From assembly GCA_030145845.1 (NCBI GenBank), contig JAIXHJ010000004.1, forward strand, positions 248,001-312,000: a stretch of 64,000 nt of DNA, read 5' to 3'. Source of the stretch: Pseudomonadota bacterium. GTDB taxonomy: Bacteria > Pseudomonadota > Gammaproteobacteria > Pseudomonadales > Oceanobacteraceae. The translations under genes and the position numbers were made by a program. This document shows, piece after piece, positions 1 through 9,570 of the stretch (within the stretch, counting starts at the first letter, position 1; every line of letters starts with the position of its first letter). The notes under the pieces are model-generated. The model saw nothing but the letters and a program-made list of their open reading frames with translations. It had not been told where the DNA came from and did not search any database.

Positions 1-676
<676 letters not shown>

Positions 677-719
677 TTAACTGCTGACAGCCGCCCAGTG
701 CCGCTGTCGGAATTTGGTC

Positions 720-766
720 AAAAAAATAGGGGAATCGCCCAGCATTACCTAAGCTCATCCCCTATT
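720..766 (-). terminator. Terminator or attenuator between rplT and pheS
   Basis: On the minus strand a 9-bp stem (AATAGGGGA pairing with TCCCCTATT) with a roughly 23-base loop is followed by a run of seven T, the form of an intrinsic terminator. It lies about 60 bases upstream of the pheS start, so it either ends the infC-rpmI-rplT transcript or attenuates pheS expression, as happens at pheST in enteric bacteria. A GC hairpin (GGCGCC, positions 777-782 and 786-791) sits just before it. Confidence 0.75.
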
Positions 767-818
767 TCGCAGGCTTGGCGCCGTGGGCGCCGCACCCTTT
801 ACCGGCTATGCGGTGAAA

Positions 819-1172
819 TTACAGGCTGGACTTGGCTTTTTCAACCAGAGCCGCAAACGCTGCTTTTTCGTTCACTGCCAGATCAGCCAGAACCTTACGG
901 TCAATTTCAACAGCGGCTTTTTTCAGGCCGTTGATGAATTTGCTGTAAGACAGACCGTTCAGACGTGCACCAGCGTTGATACGCGCAATCCACAGCTGAC
1001 GGAACTGACGCTTACGCTGACGACGGTCACGGTAAGCATACTGACCGGCTTTGATCACAGCCTGTTTAGCTACACGGAACACACGGCTGCGAGCACCGTA
1101 GTAACCTTTAGCCTGCTTCAGAATTTTTTTGTGACGACGACGAGCGATCACACCACGTTTTACACGAGCCAT
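819..1172 (-). CDS. rplT: 50S ribosomal protein L20
   Basis: Early-assembling 23S rRNA-binding protein of the large subunit; in enteric bacteria it also represses its own operon translationally. 117 residues, the usual length, beginning [19 protein letters not shown] with the basic N-terminal extension and the [17 protein letters not shown] segment typical of L20. It follows rpmI by 24 bases and clearly shares its transcript. Secure. Confidence 0.99.
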   Translation of the reverse strand: MARVKRGVIARRRHKKILKQAKGYYGARSRVFRVAKQAVIKAGQYAYRDRRQRKRQFRQLWIARINAGARLNGLSYSKFINGLKKAAVEIDRKVLADLAVNEKAAFAALVEKAKSSL

Positions 1173-1196
1173 AATTTATCTCCTGAACAGTACCGA

Positions 1197-1391
1197 TTAA
1201 AGGTTAGGCAGCATACGCATAACAAGCTTCTTGTCTGACGCGTTCAGCATAGACATGCCGCGCAGATGACGCTTACGTTTGGTGCTTTTCTTGGTCAGGA
1301 TATGGCTGCGGAAAGCATTACGGTGTTTGAAGCCGTTCGCAGTCTTCTTGAAGCGCTTGGCCGCGCCGCTCTTAGTTTTGATTTTAGGCAT
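1197..1391 (-). CDS. rpmI: 50S ribosomal protein L35
   Basis: Small basic large-subunit protein, 64 residues from [17 protein letters not shown] to the end, the normal length for the family. An in-frame start ten codons further upstream exists but the family always begins at MPKIKT, so I use the ATG at 1391. It sits between infC and rplT, with a 163-base structured leader upstream. Confidence 0.98.
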   Translation of the reverse strand: MPKIKTKSGAAKRFKKTANGFKHRNAFRSHILTKKSTKRKRHLRGMSMLNASDKKLVMRMLPNL

Positions 1392-1457
1392 TTTATTACT
1401 CCAAAAGTGATTGGTGCGCACAGAAACTAAGACCCTGTACTACACCTGCCGCATTAA

Positions 1458-1533
1458 CAGAGGCAGATGCCTCTGCAGCGTCTGGCAGAACGTATAAACC
1501 CCGGCTGATACAACCCTGATTCAGCCGGGGTTT
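1458..1533 (-). promoter_or_regulatory. Two hairpins in the rpmI leader
   Basis: Between infC and rpmI are two strong inverted repeats: CAGAGGCA-GA-TGCCTCTG at 1458-1475, and a 13-bp perfect stem at 1496-1508/1521-1533 with a 12-base loop. The longer one ends in TTT followed by ATACG on the minus strand, so it is at best a weak terminator. They could help regulate rpmI-rplT, for example as part of an L20-responsive leader, but the function is inferred only from position. Confidence 0.55.
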
Positions 1534-1554
1534 AGTGTCCGTTTGAAAACCAGA

Positions 1555-2097
1555 CTACTTCTTTTTGCTCGGGGCGATAACCATCACCATCTGACGTCCT
1601 TCCAGCTTCGGACGCTGTTCCACCGTACCCAGATCTTCAAGATCTTTTTCGACACGGTTCATCACTTCCATACCAATATTCTGGTGGGCCATTTCACGCC
1701 CCCGGAAGCGGATGGAAATCTTGGCTTTGTCACCACCCTCAAGGAAACGACGCAGATTACGTAATTTAATCTGGTAGTCGCCTTCTTCAGTGCCCGGACG
1801 GAATTTGACTTCCTTAATCTGGACCTGATGCTGTTTCTTCTTGGCTTCGGCTTTCTGCTTCTTCTCTTCGTAAAGCTTTTTACCGAAATCCATGATCTTG
1901 CAGACAATCGGATCGCCGTCTGAGATCTGTACCAGATCAAGTTCAGCTTCGGCTGCCGCCTCCAGCGCTTCGGCCAGAGGGACAACGCCCACCTGGCTAC
2001 CATCTGCCCCAATCAATCGAACTTCGTTTGCACGAATATTATCGTTGATAGCGGCTCGGTTATCCTGGCGGCCGCCTCTTCTGTTATCACGTCTGAT
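1555..2097 (-). CDS. infC: Translation initiation factor IF-3, probable ATC start
   Basis: IF-3 binds the 30S subunit, prevents premature 50S joining and proofreads start codons. The C-terminal two-thirds matches the family closely ([39 protein letters not shown]). No ATG, GTG or TTG exists at the expected N-terminus. The frame stays open upstream of the TTG at 2016 through RRDNRRGG up to tandem ATC codons at 2098-2100 and 2095-2097, just after a GGAG motif. Starting at the second ATC gives 180 residues, the E. coli IF-3 length. A rare start codon is the known autoregulatory device of infC (AUU in E. coli). The start overlaps or abuts the thrS stop. Confidence 0.93.
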   Translation of the reverse strand: MRRDNRRGGRQDNRAAINDNIRANEVRLIGADGSQVGVVPLAEALEAAAEAELDLVQISDGDPIVCKIMDFGKKLYEEKKQKAEAKKKQHQVQIKEVKFRPGTEEGDYQIKLRNLRRFLEGGDKAKISIRFRGREMAHQNIGMEVMNRVEKDLEDLGTVEQRPKLEGRQMVMVIAPSKKK

Positions 2098-2099
2098 GA

Positions 2100-4031
2100 T
2101 CAGTTCTCCATTCCAAACCGACCGAGCTGCGCGATTGAGCCTTCCAGTATCTCAATGAAGGCATCTGTGCTCATAACCCCGAGGTCTTCACCTGTGCGGG
2201 TCCGTACAGCTACGGTGTTTGTTTCAACTTCTTTATCCCCTACCACAAGCAGATAAGGGACCTTGTGTAATGTGTGCTCGCGGATTTTAAAGCCGATCTT
2301 CTCGTTTCTCAAGTCCGCCTGTGCCCGGAATCCTTTAGATTTCAGGGTTTTGGCCAGATTTTCACAGTATTCAGCCTGATTATCCGTGATATTGAGCACG
2401 GAAACCTGCTGCGGAGCCAGCCATGGCGGCATCGCACCGGCATAGTGCTCAATCAGAATACCGACAAAACGCTCGAAGGAACCCAGAATAGCACGGTGCA
2501 GCATGACCGGCGTCTTACGCTCGCCATCCTCATCCACAAACTGGGCACCCAGACGACCCGGCAGCATGAAATCCAGCTGCAGCGTACCGCACTGCCAGAC
2601 CCGGTTCAGACAGTCACGCAGCGAGAATTCGATTTTAGGGCCATAGAAAGCCCCCTCGCCCGGCTGCAGCTCCCACTCCAGACCAGCGGCATTCAACGCG
2701 TCTTCCAGCGCCGCTTCCGCCAGATCCCACTGGGCATCATCACCGATACGGCCTTCCGGACGGGTGGACAGCTTCATTTCCACGGCATCAAAGCCAAAGT
2801 CCTTGTACACATCCAGTGTCAGCTTAATGAAGTCGGAGGCTTCCTGACGGATCTGCTTCTCAGTGACGAAGATGTGCGCGTCATCCTGGGTAAAACCACG
2901 CACCCGCATAATGCCGTGCAGGGCACCGGATGGTTCATTACGGTGACAGGAGCCGAATTCGGCCAGACGCAGCGGCAGGTCGCGGTAACTCTTCAGGCCC
3001 TGATTGAACACCTGAATGTGACACGGACAGTTCATCGGTTTCACCGCGTAGTGGCGCTTTTCCGATTCCGTGGTGAACATGGCGTCCTGATAGTGCTCCC
3101 AGTGACCGGACTTTTCCCACAGCGTACGGTCGACCACCTGAGGGGTCTTGATCTCCTGATAGCCGGCATCGAGCTGAACCTTACGCATGTACTGTTCCAG
3201 TACCTGATACATGGTCCAGCCATTCGGATGCCAGAACACCATACCCGGCGCTTCTTCCTGCAGATGGAACAGATCCAGCTGCTTGGCCAGTTTACGGTGG
3301 TCGCGTTTTTCCGCTTCTTCGATACGGGTGATGTACGCCTTCAGATCTTTTTTGTCATTCCAGGCAGTACCATAGATACGCTGCAGCTGTTTATTCTGCG
3401 AATCACCGCGCCAGTAGGCACCGGATACACGCTGCAGTTTGAAGACGCGCATCACACGGGTATTCGGTACGTGAGGACCGATACACATGTCGATGTATTC
3501 TTCGTGATGATAGAGACCGACTTCGGTTTCACCCTTCTCAATCAGACCGTCAATCAGTTCAACTTTGTAGTCTTCCTGACGATCAACGAAAACGCGGCGC
3601 GCTTCTTTAATCGGCGTCATTTTCTTGATGACGTCGTAATCTTTTTTGATCAGCTCTTTGATGCGCTTTTCAATCGCCGCTACGTCCTCTGGTGTAAAGG
3701 GACGTTCGTAATCGATGTCGTAATAAAAACCGTCTTCAATCACCGGACCAATCGCCATCTTGGCGGTCGGATACAGCTGTTTGATGGCATGCCCTACCAG
3801 GTGGGCAAACGAGTGGCGGATAACTTCCAGACCATCCTGATCACGACCGGTAATCAGGGTCACTTCAGCGTCTTCCGTGATCAGTTCACAGGCATCAACC
3901 AGCTTGCCATTGATACGGCCACAAACCGTTGCCTTTGCCAGACCAGGGCCGATGTCTTCGGCAACCTGCATCAGGGTAACGGGTTGGTCAAATTCGCGTT
4001 TGGAACCATCAGGAAGGGTAATAACAGGCAT
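2100..4031 (-). CDS. thrS: Threonine--tRNA ligase
   Basis: Class II synthetase that charges tRNA-Thr. 643 residues, full length. Domains in order: TGS domain at the N-terminus ([14 protein letters not shown]), the editing/SAD domain with the [16 protein letters not shown] metal-binding region, the catalytic core with [12 protein letters not shown] (zinc cysteine) and [15 protein letters not shown]-type motif, and the C-terminal anticodon-binding domain. An AAGGA sequence precedes the ATG. It is the first gene of the thrS-infC-rpmI-rplT block. A very long antisense reading frame over this gene is a codon-bias shadow. Confidence 0.99.
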   Translation of the reverse strand: MPVITLPDGSKREFDQPVTLMQVAEDIGPGLAKATVCGRINGKLVDACELITEDAEVTLITGRDQDGLEVIRHSFAHLVGHAIKQLYPTAKMAIGPVIEDGFYYDIDYERPFTPEDVAAIEKRIKELIKKDYDVIKKMTPIKEARRVFVDRQEDYKVELIDGLIEKGETEVGLYHHEEYIDMCIGPHVPNTRVMRVFKLQRVSGAYWRGDSQNKQLQRIYGTAWNDKKDLKAYITRIEEAEKRDHRKLAKQLDLFHLQEEAPGMVFWHPNGWTMYQVLEQYMRKVQLDAGYQEIKTPQVVDRTLWEKSGHWEHYQDAMFTTESEKRHYAVKPMNCPCHIQVFNQGLKSYRDLPLRLAEFGSCHRNEPSGALHGIMRVRGFTQDDAHIFVTEKQIRQEASDFIKLTLDVYKDFGFDAVEMKLSTRPEGRIGDDAQWDLAEAALEDALNAAGLEWELQPGEGAFYGPKIEFSLRDCLNRVWQCGTLQLDFMLPGRLGAQFVDEDGERKTPVMLHRAILGSFERFVGILIEHYAGAMPPWLAPQQVSVLNITDNQAEYCENLAKTLKSKGFRAQADLRNEKIGFKIREHTLHKVPYLLVVGDKEVETNTVAVRTRTGEDLGVMSTDAFIEILEGSIAQLGRFGMEN

Positions 4032-4186
4032 ATCGTATCCTTGTCAGTGGTGGCCCCCACGACAGGCCACATGAATGAAAAAGAGGCACGTACTGTACAG
4101 ACCGGCCGCAGCCCTGTAAACCGCATAACCGGGCGAACATACAAATCCGTCAATAAACACCGGAGCCAGCGTCCGGCGCCTGCGCT

Positions 4187-5194
4187 TCAGCCCCGGAGGC
4201 GCGCGGATTTGCGCCAGCTGTGCGGCGCTTTGCCACAGGCTTTGCGGAAAGCCCGGTTAAAGGCACTCTGCTCGGAATAGCCCAGCAACAGAGCAATTTC
4301 ACTCTGCGTCAGCCGCCCCTCAAGCAGGTAATCCCTGGCCAGTTGCATACGCATCTGGGTCAGTACCTCCCGGAAGGTACTGTTCATCGCCCGCAGACGC
4401 CGGAACAGCGTCCGCTCCGACATATGCAACCGTTCAGCCACCCAGGCCGACGATGGCTGACCAGCCTGAATGGCGGCCAGCAGGGCATCCCGCAGGCACA
4501 CCGTAAAACTGTCCTGCTGCGGCAGTACCGCAACCGCCGCCTGCGCCTGCTGTTCCAGCAGCTGACGCAGGCCGGCATCGTGCGTATTTACCGGCAGCAA
4601 CAGCTGCGTGGGGTGAAAATAAATCGCGGTAGTCCGCTGCGCAAAACGCACTTCCCCGCCACAGGCCTGCTGCAGCGTCGCTGTTTCCTCCGGCTGTGCA
4701 AAAGAAAAGTCCACCGCCGCCGCGGTAAGACTGTCGTCCTGCACCATGCGCCGCACAAACGTCAGCATGCCGACCACCAGCACTTCATCCGACAAGCGCG
4801 AAGACGGGCCGTAATCCGTGGTCCAGCGGATACAGAACAGACCATCCTGCACACTGGCGACGGCGCGGTCACCATCATGCAGCAGGCGCTGATAGCGCTG
4901 AAATCCCTGCAACGCTTCCGCCAGCGTGCCGGCAGACAGCAGCAGATGCCCCAGCACCCCAAGAAACTCCGGCCCTACGCGCTGCCCCAGGGTCACCCCG
5001 ACCGGCTGTTGCGGATAACGCTGCTGCAGCTGTTCCAGCATCTGCCACCACTGACTGAAAGTAATACGGCTGCTGGCGGCAAACCCGGAAAGATAACGGT
5101 ATAATTCGCAGTCCGTATCCTGCTGATCCTGCAGAAAACTGCGCACCAGCCCGGCCAGATCGCCACTGACCTGCAGATTCGCCAGCAAGCCCAT
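4187..5194 (-). CDS. AraC-family transcriptional regulator
   Basis: 335-residue DNA-binding regulator. The N-terminal two-thirds looks like the arabinose-binding-type ligand domain found in OruR-like AraC members (PF12625-like); the C-terminal 85 residues contain two helix-turn-helix motifs, the first around AERLHMSERTLFRRLRA and the second around IALLLGYSEQSAFNRAFR. I use the ATG at 5194 because a GGGGGA motif lies 7 bases upstream; a longer in-frame start has none. It is divergent from the di-iron hydroxylase at 5348, separated by 153 bases, so it probably controls that gene. The ligand is unknown. Confidence 0.88.
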   Translation of the reverse strand: MGLLANLQVSGDLAGLVRSFLQDQQDTDCELYRYLSGFAASSRITFSQWWQMLEQLQQRYPQQPVGVTLGQRVGPEFLGVLGHLLLSAGTLAEALQGFQRYQRLLHDGDRAVASVQDGLFCIRWTTDYGPSSRLSDEVLVVGMLTFVRRMVQDDSLTAAAVDFSFAQPEETATLQQACGGEVRFAQRTTAIYFHPTQLLLPVNTHDAGLRQLLEQQAQAAVAVLPQQDSFTVCLRDALLAAIQAGQPSSAWVAERLHMSERTLFRRLRAMNSTFREVLTQMRMQLARDYLLEGRLTQSEIALLLGYSEQSAFNRAFRKACGKAPHSWRKSARLRG

Positions 5195-5347
5195 AACGCT
5201 TCCCCCCTGATATCTGGCATGAATTGTCAAAACTGAGGCAGAAAATGTCAATCAGAGAACCGGAGGCCGCGCTACTGTAGTACTCAGATTCCTCTCCGGC
5301 CCGGCACAGAGGCCGGCTGGCACATAACAATAACAAAGGAGACCATC

Positions 5348-6238
5348 ATGCAAGATGTCCTGCATGCCCTGTTTTTCATTGCCGCTTTCGGGCTGGTGTT
5401 TGCGTCTGTCATGCTGGCGGAATACGGCTATGCGCGGCTGCAGGGCCGGCGCAATGTGTATTTTTTCCGTGAAACCCTGGCCAATCTGGTGATCGGAGCG
5501 TCATATAAAATCGTCGACGGCATCGCCATCGCCCTGTTTATTCAGGCTTTCTATCTGTGGGTCTACGACTATGGCCTGCAGTGGCAGCCTGAGCTATCGG
5601 TGTGGAGCGTGCTGGCTCTGGTGGTTTTTATCGACTTCTGTTTTTACGTCAATCATGTGCTGATGCATAAGGTGCGCTGGTTCTGGAACGTACACGTCAC
5701 GCACCATTCTTCCGAACACATGAATTTCTCCACCGCCCTGCGTCAGAATTTCACGTTTGCCCTGTCCGGGGCGTGGTTTTTCTGGTGGATACCGGCCGCC
5801 CTGATCGGCTTCGATAAAGACTGGGTGTTGCTGGCGATAGAAGGCAACCTGGTGTATCAGTTTTTCCTGCATACCGAACAGGTCGGCCGTCTGGGCTGGC
5901 TGGAAAAAGTCTTCAATACACCGTCGCACCACCGTGTCCATCACGGCAGCAATCCGGATCAGATTGACCGTAATTTCGGCGGCATCTTTATTTTCTGGGA
6001 TTACCTTTTCGGCACCTTCCGCGATGAAAAAGATGCCGGCGAGATAAAATACGGCGTCACCCGCATGCCGGAAAGAATGTACGACCCTTTCTACCTGCAG
6101 GTGCACGACTGGGTCGCCATGTTCCGCGACGTGTGGCGTTACCGGGATGTGAGAATTCTGTACAAACATCCGGACTGGGTGAACGAGAAATACGGTCAGC
6201 CCGGCCCGGCAGTGCATGACGCCGGCAACCACCACTGA
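5348..6238 (+). CDS. Sterol desaturase / fatty acid hydroxylase family protein
   Basis: Integral membrane di-iron oxygenase-like protein of 296 residues. It shows the family's histidine clusters: HVLMH near residue 102, HVTHH near 116, and HHRVHH near 190, which ligate two irons on the cytoplasmic face. Several hydrophobic segments flank them (residues 5-25, 50-72, 85-103, 130-150). Members hydroxylate or desaturate lipids and sterols; the substrate here is not recognisable. An AAAGGAG ribosome site precedes the ATG. The gene is divergent from an AraC-type regulator, suggesting inducible expression. Confidence 0.88.
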   Translation: MQDVLHALFFIAAFGLVFASVMLAEYGYARLQGRRNVYFFRETLANLVIGASYKIVDGIAIALFIQAFYLWVYDYGLQWQPELSVWSVLALVVFIDFCFYVNHVLMHKVRWFWNVHVTHHSSEHMNFSTALRQNFTFALSGAWFFWWIPAALIGFDKDWVLLAIEGNLVYQFFLHTEQVGRLGWLEKVFNTPSHHRVHHGSNPDQIDRNFGGIFIFWDYLFGTFRDEKDAGEIKYGVTRMPERMYDPFYLQVHDWVAMFRDVWRYRDVRILYKHPDWVNEKYGQPGPAVHDAGNHH

Positions 6239-6249
6239 CCAGCTGACCG

Positions 6250-6268
6250 GCAGCGGATAGCCCGCTGC
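6250..6268. terminator. Convergent hairpin between hydroxylase and DJ-1 gene
   Basis: GCAGCGG and CCGCTGC form a 7-bp stem with a 5-base loop in the 30-base gap between two convergent genes. No T-run follows on either strand, so termination function is only suggested by position. Confidence 0.35.
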
Positions 6269-6829
6269 TCAGATATTCGCCAGCATACCGCGGCCCACTT
6301 CGCGCGATTTTTCCGGGCCGCACAGCTTGCCGACCAGCACCAGCGCAAACTTCAGTGCCGTCGCCGGGCCCCGGCTGGTGATCACCTCACCGTCCACCAC
6401 CACCTCCTGAGTCATGCACATGCCGGCCGACTCCAGCAGTGGTTCCTCAAAGCCGGGATAACAGGTGGCCTGTTTACCCTTAAGAATGCCATGACGGGCC
6501 AGCACCACCGCTGGCGCCGCACAGATGGCCCCGATGACGGCATCTTTTTCCTGCTGTTTGCGCAACAGAGCCGTAAAGGTTGCGCAGGCCGCCAGATGCT
6601 CCGCTCCCGGCATACCGCCCGGCGCAACAACAGCATCCCAGTCCTGATCCGCGCAATCCTGAATCAGGGCATCGGCCGTAATCCGGGTGCCGTTGGCACA
6701 GGTTACTTCACGCCCCGCCATCACCGACGCCAGCGTCACCTCAACACCAGCACGGCGCAGGGTATCAACGATGGTGACGGTTTCAATATCTTCACTGCCA
6801 TCCGCAATGCCTACCAGAGCCTTAACCAT
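6269..6829 (-). CDS. DJ-1/YajL family protein
   Basis: 186-residue DJ-1/PfpI-superfamily protein, a cytosolic alpha/beta sandwich. The nucleophile elbow AICAAP places the reactive cysteine at residue 103, and the acid partner Glu14 is in SEDIETVT. YajL-type members protect proteins from oxidative and carbonyl damage; deglycase activity is debated. The ATG at 6829 is preceded by GAGGA, so the longer in-frame extension is not used. It is convergent with the hydroxylase and divergent from the methyltransferase. Confidence 0.92.
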   Translation of the reverse strand: MVKALVGIADGSEDIETVTIVDTLRRAGVEVTLASVMAGREVTCANGTRITADALIQDCADQDWDAVVAPGGMPGAEHLAACATFTALLRKQQEKDAVIGAICAAPAVVLARHGILKGKQATCYPGFEEPLLESAGMCMTQEVVVDGEVITSRGPATALKFALVLVGKLCGPEKSREVGRGMLANI

Positions 6830-6940
6830 AACTATGTCCTCATAAATCCCATGACTGCAATTGCGCCAGTTTGCCACCGCCGGTGCGATTGCGGAAGATC
6901 AGGCCAGCGCCACAGTCGCTGCCGCCTGCCGAAATCCCGG

Positions 6941-6968
6941 TTGCTGGCGAAAAAAAACCGGGTACACT
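6941..6968 (+). promoter_or_regulatory. Sigma70-like promoter of the methyltransferase gene
   Basis: TTGCTG (6941-6946) and TACACT (6963-6968) are separated by 16 bases and lie 33 bases upstream of the ATG at 7002. The match to consensus is reasonable, and the spacing is within range. Confidence 0.5.
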
Positions 6969-7001
6969 GTGAAGTCACTGATTTGACAGGACTTTCTGAA
7001 C

Positions 7002-7637
7002 ATGCCCCGCCTGGAAGTATTCCCCCAGAATCACATGAAGACGGCCTACGGCATCTGGCTGTTCACCGCTCAGCACCCGCTGGTGCGCAAGCTGAAACGC
7101 TTTGCCCAACCCAATGTGCACGGTCACAAAACCTGGTCTTCCAGTTATCTGATCATGGATTACCTGCAGGAAAACCGGCTGAAGAAGAACAGCCGCGTGC
7201 TGGAGCTGGGCTGTGGCTGGGGGCCTGCGTCGGTGTACTGCGCCAGTCAGCAGAAAGCACGTGTGACCGGGCTGGATGTGGACGAGAATGTCTTTCCTTA
7301 TCTGGAAATGATGGCCGCAGCCAATGACTGTAAAGTCAGAACCCTGCAGGCGTCTTTTAACGATATGAAGGGGAAGAAGCTGGCCGGCTTCGACGTCATC
7401 GTCGGTGCCGATATCTGCTTCTGGGAATCACTCACCGACGACCTGTTCAAGCTGTTCCGCCGCGCACGCCGTGCCGGTGTTAAGAAAATCATCCTTGCCG
7501 ACCCCGGCCGCTCCACCTTCGATGACCTGTGCGAACGCTGTGAAAAAGCCTGGCCCGGATCGTTCAGCCATGAATACTGGTATGCGCTGGAACCCAAGCG
7601 CTTTGAAGGTCAGCTGCTGATCCTGGACTTTTCCTGA
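7002..7637 (+). CDS. Class I SAM-dependent methyltransferase
   Basis: 211-residue Rossmann-fold methyltransferase. Motif I is VLELGCGWGPASVY near residues 66-79, motif II GLDVDEN near 90, and motif IV-like DVIVGADICFWESL near 131. The last motif resembles the METTL21/Methyltransf_16 group, whose known members methylate protein lysines, but I cannot name a substrate. It is monocistronic, and its stop is immediately followed by the stop of the convergent GFA gene. Confidence 0.85.
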   Translation: MPRLEVFPQNHMKTAYGIWLFTAQHPLVRKLKRFAQPNVHGHKTWSSSYLIMDYLQENRLKKNSRVLELGCGWGPASVYCASQQKARVTGLDVDENVFPYLEMMAAANDCKVRTLQASFNDMKGKKLAGFDVIVGADICFWESLTDDLFKLFRRARRAGVKKIILADPGRSTFDDLCERCEKAWPGSFSHEYWYALEPKRFEGQLLILDFS

Positions 7638-8036
7638 TCAGTCAGACGGCTCGCCACGCCAGTGCCTGGGCAGGGAATCGGTCGTCTCAAACCACGGCAG
7701 CCGGTTCTCCACCCAGATATGAAACTCAGGCCGGATACTTTCCGGCTGATCCAGTGAGGCAATGGTCACATCCACACTGTCCTCATCCGTGACACGGAAA
7801 ACCAGTGCCGAACCACAGCGGGGACAATGCTCCCGCCCTGCCTTCTCACTGGACTGCCAGACCGCCGGCGTCCCCCTGAGATAGCGGAAAGCCGCCAACG
7901 GAAACGTCACCCAGGCCACCACCGGAGCACCGGCTACCCGGCGGCAGACGGAACAGTGGCAATAGCTGGCATCGATCACCTCACCCTGCACCTCGTAGCG
8001 GATATCACCACAGGCGCAACCACCCTTGTACACCAT
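7638..8036 (-). CDS. GFA-family (glutathione-dependent formaldehyde-activating-like) zinc protein
   Basis: 132-residue member of the GFA/CENP-V fold. The zinc ligands are visible as CACG near residue 7, CHCSVC near 28 and CPRCG near 72. Despite the family name most members have no shown formaldehyde activity. Start at 8036 is supported by AAGGAGG. The gene follows the metal-type permease by 13 bases on the same strand, so the two probably share a transcript. Confidence 0.87.
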   Translation of the reverse strand: MVYKGGCACGDIRYEVQGEVIDASYCHCSVCRRVAGAPVVAWVTFPLAAFRYLRGTPAVWQSSEKAGREHCPRCGSALVFRVTDEDSVDVTIASLDQPESIRPEFHIWVENRLPWFETTDSLPRHWRGEPSD

Positions 8037-8049
8037 ATTCCTGCCTCCT

Positions 8050-9282
8050 TCAGACACCGGCCGTATTCATCAGCCAGCCGATCAGCAGCACCTGAGGCAC
8101 CGTTACCAGTGGCAGAAAAAGCGCAATTTTCCAGCTGCCGGTGGTATCCCGCAGCGACATGATTTCGGTGTAGTCCGTTGCCGCCCCCGCCATCAGAAAG
8201 GTAAAGGCATTACCCGGCGCCGCGGCGCGGTTAAACAGATCGGCAGCAATCGGACTGGAGCCTTCCGAACAGACTTCGATAATGGTGGTGGCCAGCAGGG
8301 TCATCAGCAGACCGGCAAAACTGGCACCGAACCAGGTACCGAAGTCATCGGCCGGTACAAAAGCCCGGATCAGGGCCACCAGTACCACACCGAATACCAC
8401 CCAGCGCAGCACCATGCGCGATTCTTTCAGACCCTGCCAGAACATGCGCAGCAGCGCCGCGGCGGACCAGTCGTGATCCCCCCAGGTCTGCTTCAGGGCC
8501 GGCCAGACTGCCACGTCAGTTACCGCCGTCTGATGCGGATTTGGCGGCAGTGTGCCGCGGGCGACCAGGCGGTCAAAGATCCAGCCACTGAGCCAGGCAA
8601 TAAGCAGTGAAAAGACGATGAATAACAGCGTCCATTTAAGACCAATCAGTCCAATCAGAATCAGCGTCAGGGTCAGCGAATTCCACGGACTGGCAATCAG
8701 GAAAGCCATCACCTGACCGATGCTGGCACCACGTTCATACAGTTTCATGCCCACCATCAGGATGCCGTGATTACACAGATCCAGCATCAGACCGGCCAGA
8801 GTCGCGCGGAAAATACCGCGTTTACTGCCGCCCCGGCCCAGCACCGACATTACCAGCTCACGCGGAATGCGACCGAGAATACCGACGAAAAAGGCGGCAC
8901 TGAGAATCCCCCACCACATGGCATTAACCATCTCAAAAGAGGTATGCAGCATAATGCCGAGCCAGGGCAGACTCTGGTCAGCCTGATGACCGGCGAACAG
9001 GAAGCCCAGATAACCGGCCAGCACTGCCGGTGCACAGATCCACAGAATCCAGTCAATACGTTGCCTGCCGTCTGCCGGACTGCAGCATCCGCCCACGTCT
9101 TCAGCACCACCACAACAGGACGCTGTGGCAGGTGCAGCACTGCCACAGCAGGAAGCAGGCTCCGCTGCAGCGCTGGAAGAACAGCAGCCACCGGCTTCTT
9201 CACCGGAACTGCCACAACCGCCCTGCTGTTGTCTGATCTCCGCACTGCCACCACAGCAGCCGCCTTCTGTTTTTTCACTCAT
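8050..9282 (-). CDS. ArsP/YraQ-type permease with cysteine-rich N-terminal extension
   Basis: 410-residue inner-membrane permease of the PF03773 (ArsP/DUF318) type, with about eight hydrophobic segments after residue 78 and the conserved LDLCNHG and EVCSEGSSPIAADL segments. ArsP proteins export methylated arsenicals, and related ones have been tied to other soft metals. Unusually, residues 9-67 contain eleven cysteines, mostly as CC pairs (CCGG, CCSS, CCGS, CCSP) in a Gly/Ser/Ala-rich linker. This looks like a soft-metal-binding tail. I use ATG 9282; the upstream ATG at 9306 lacks a ribosome site. It is first gene of an operon with the GFA protein. Confidence 0.85.
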   Translation of the reverse strand: MSEKTEGGCCGGSAEIRQQQGGCGSSGEEAGGCCSSSAAAEPASCCGSAAPATASCCGGAEDVGGCCSPADGRQRIDWILWICAPAVLAGYLGFLFAGHQADQSLPWLGIMLHTSFEMVNAMWWGILSAAFFVGILGRIPRELVMSVLGRGGSKRGIFRATLAGLMLDLCNHGILMVGMKLYERGASIGQVMAFLIASPWNSLTLTLILIGLIGLKWTLLFIVFSLLIAWLSGWIFDRLVARGTLPPNPHQTAVTDVAVWPALKQTWGDHDWSAAALLRMFWQGLKESRMVLRWVVFGVVLVALIRAFVPADDFGTWFGASFAGLLMTLLATTIIEVCSEGSSPIAADLFNRAAAPGNAFTFLMAGAATDYTEIMSLRDTTGSWKIALFLPLVTVPQVLLIGWLMNTAGV

Positions 9283-9570
9283 ATTGTCTGCCCTATCCGC
9301 GGCCATACGATGGATGGCAAACGGCAGCGGATTGTTTCTGTATTAATTAACTATTAGATCAATAAATGACCTGCAATCAGTGCCTGCAGGATAAACCCGG
9401 ACATCCTGTTCAGGCCAATATTTTACGTAATTATTCTCATTTTCTTCTGCTGCTCACTGCTGAAAAAAATTCTGATAAAAAACAGGCATCTGTCACATAT
9501 CCGCTATGCTTAAAGGAGCGAAAATAAACGCCTCGCTTCCCCGCCAAACCCCTATATATCAAGAGGAATT
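9283..9570. other. Divergent intergenic region, permease / diguanylate cyclase
   Basis: 288 bases with no gene. It is AT-richer than its surroundings, including an ATTAATTAACTATTAGATCAAT stretch broken into short AT blocks near 9340-9362 and an inverted TGCCTGCAGG near 9381. It must hold the promoters of both divergent genes, but I cannot pick out convincing -35/-10 pairs. Confidence 0.4.

Noticed and set aside
2014-2016. TTG as the start of infC
   Set aside because: It removes conserved N-terminal residues upstream, has no ribosome site, and leaves a 153-residue protein, shorter than the family.
2274-4280. 668-codon open frame on the plus strand opposite thrS
   Set aside because: Fully antisense to a secure thrS, with composition typical of a codon-bias shadow (His/Gln/Phe-rich) and no family resemblance.
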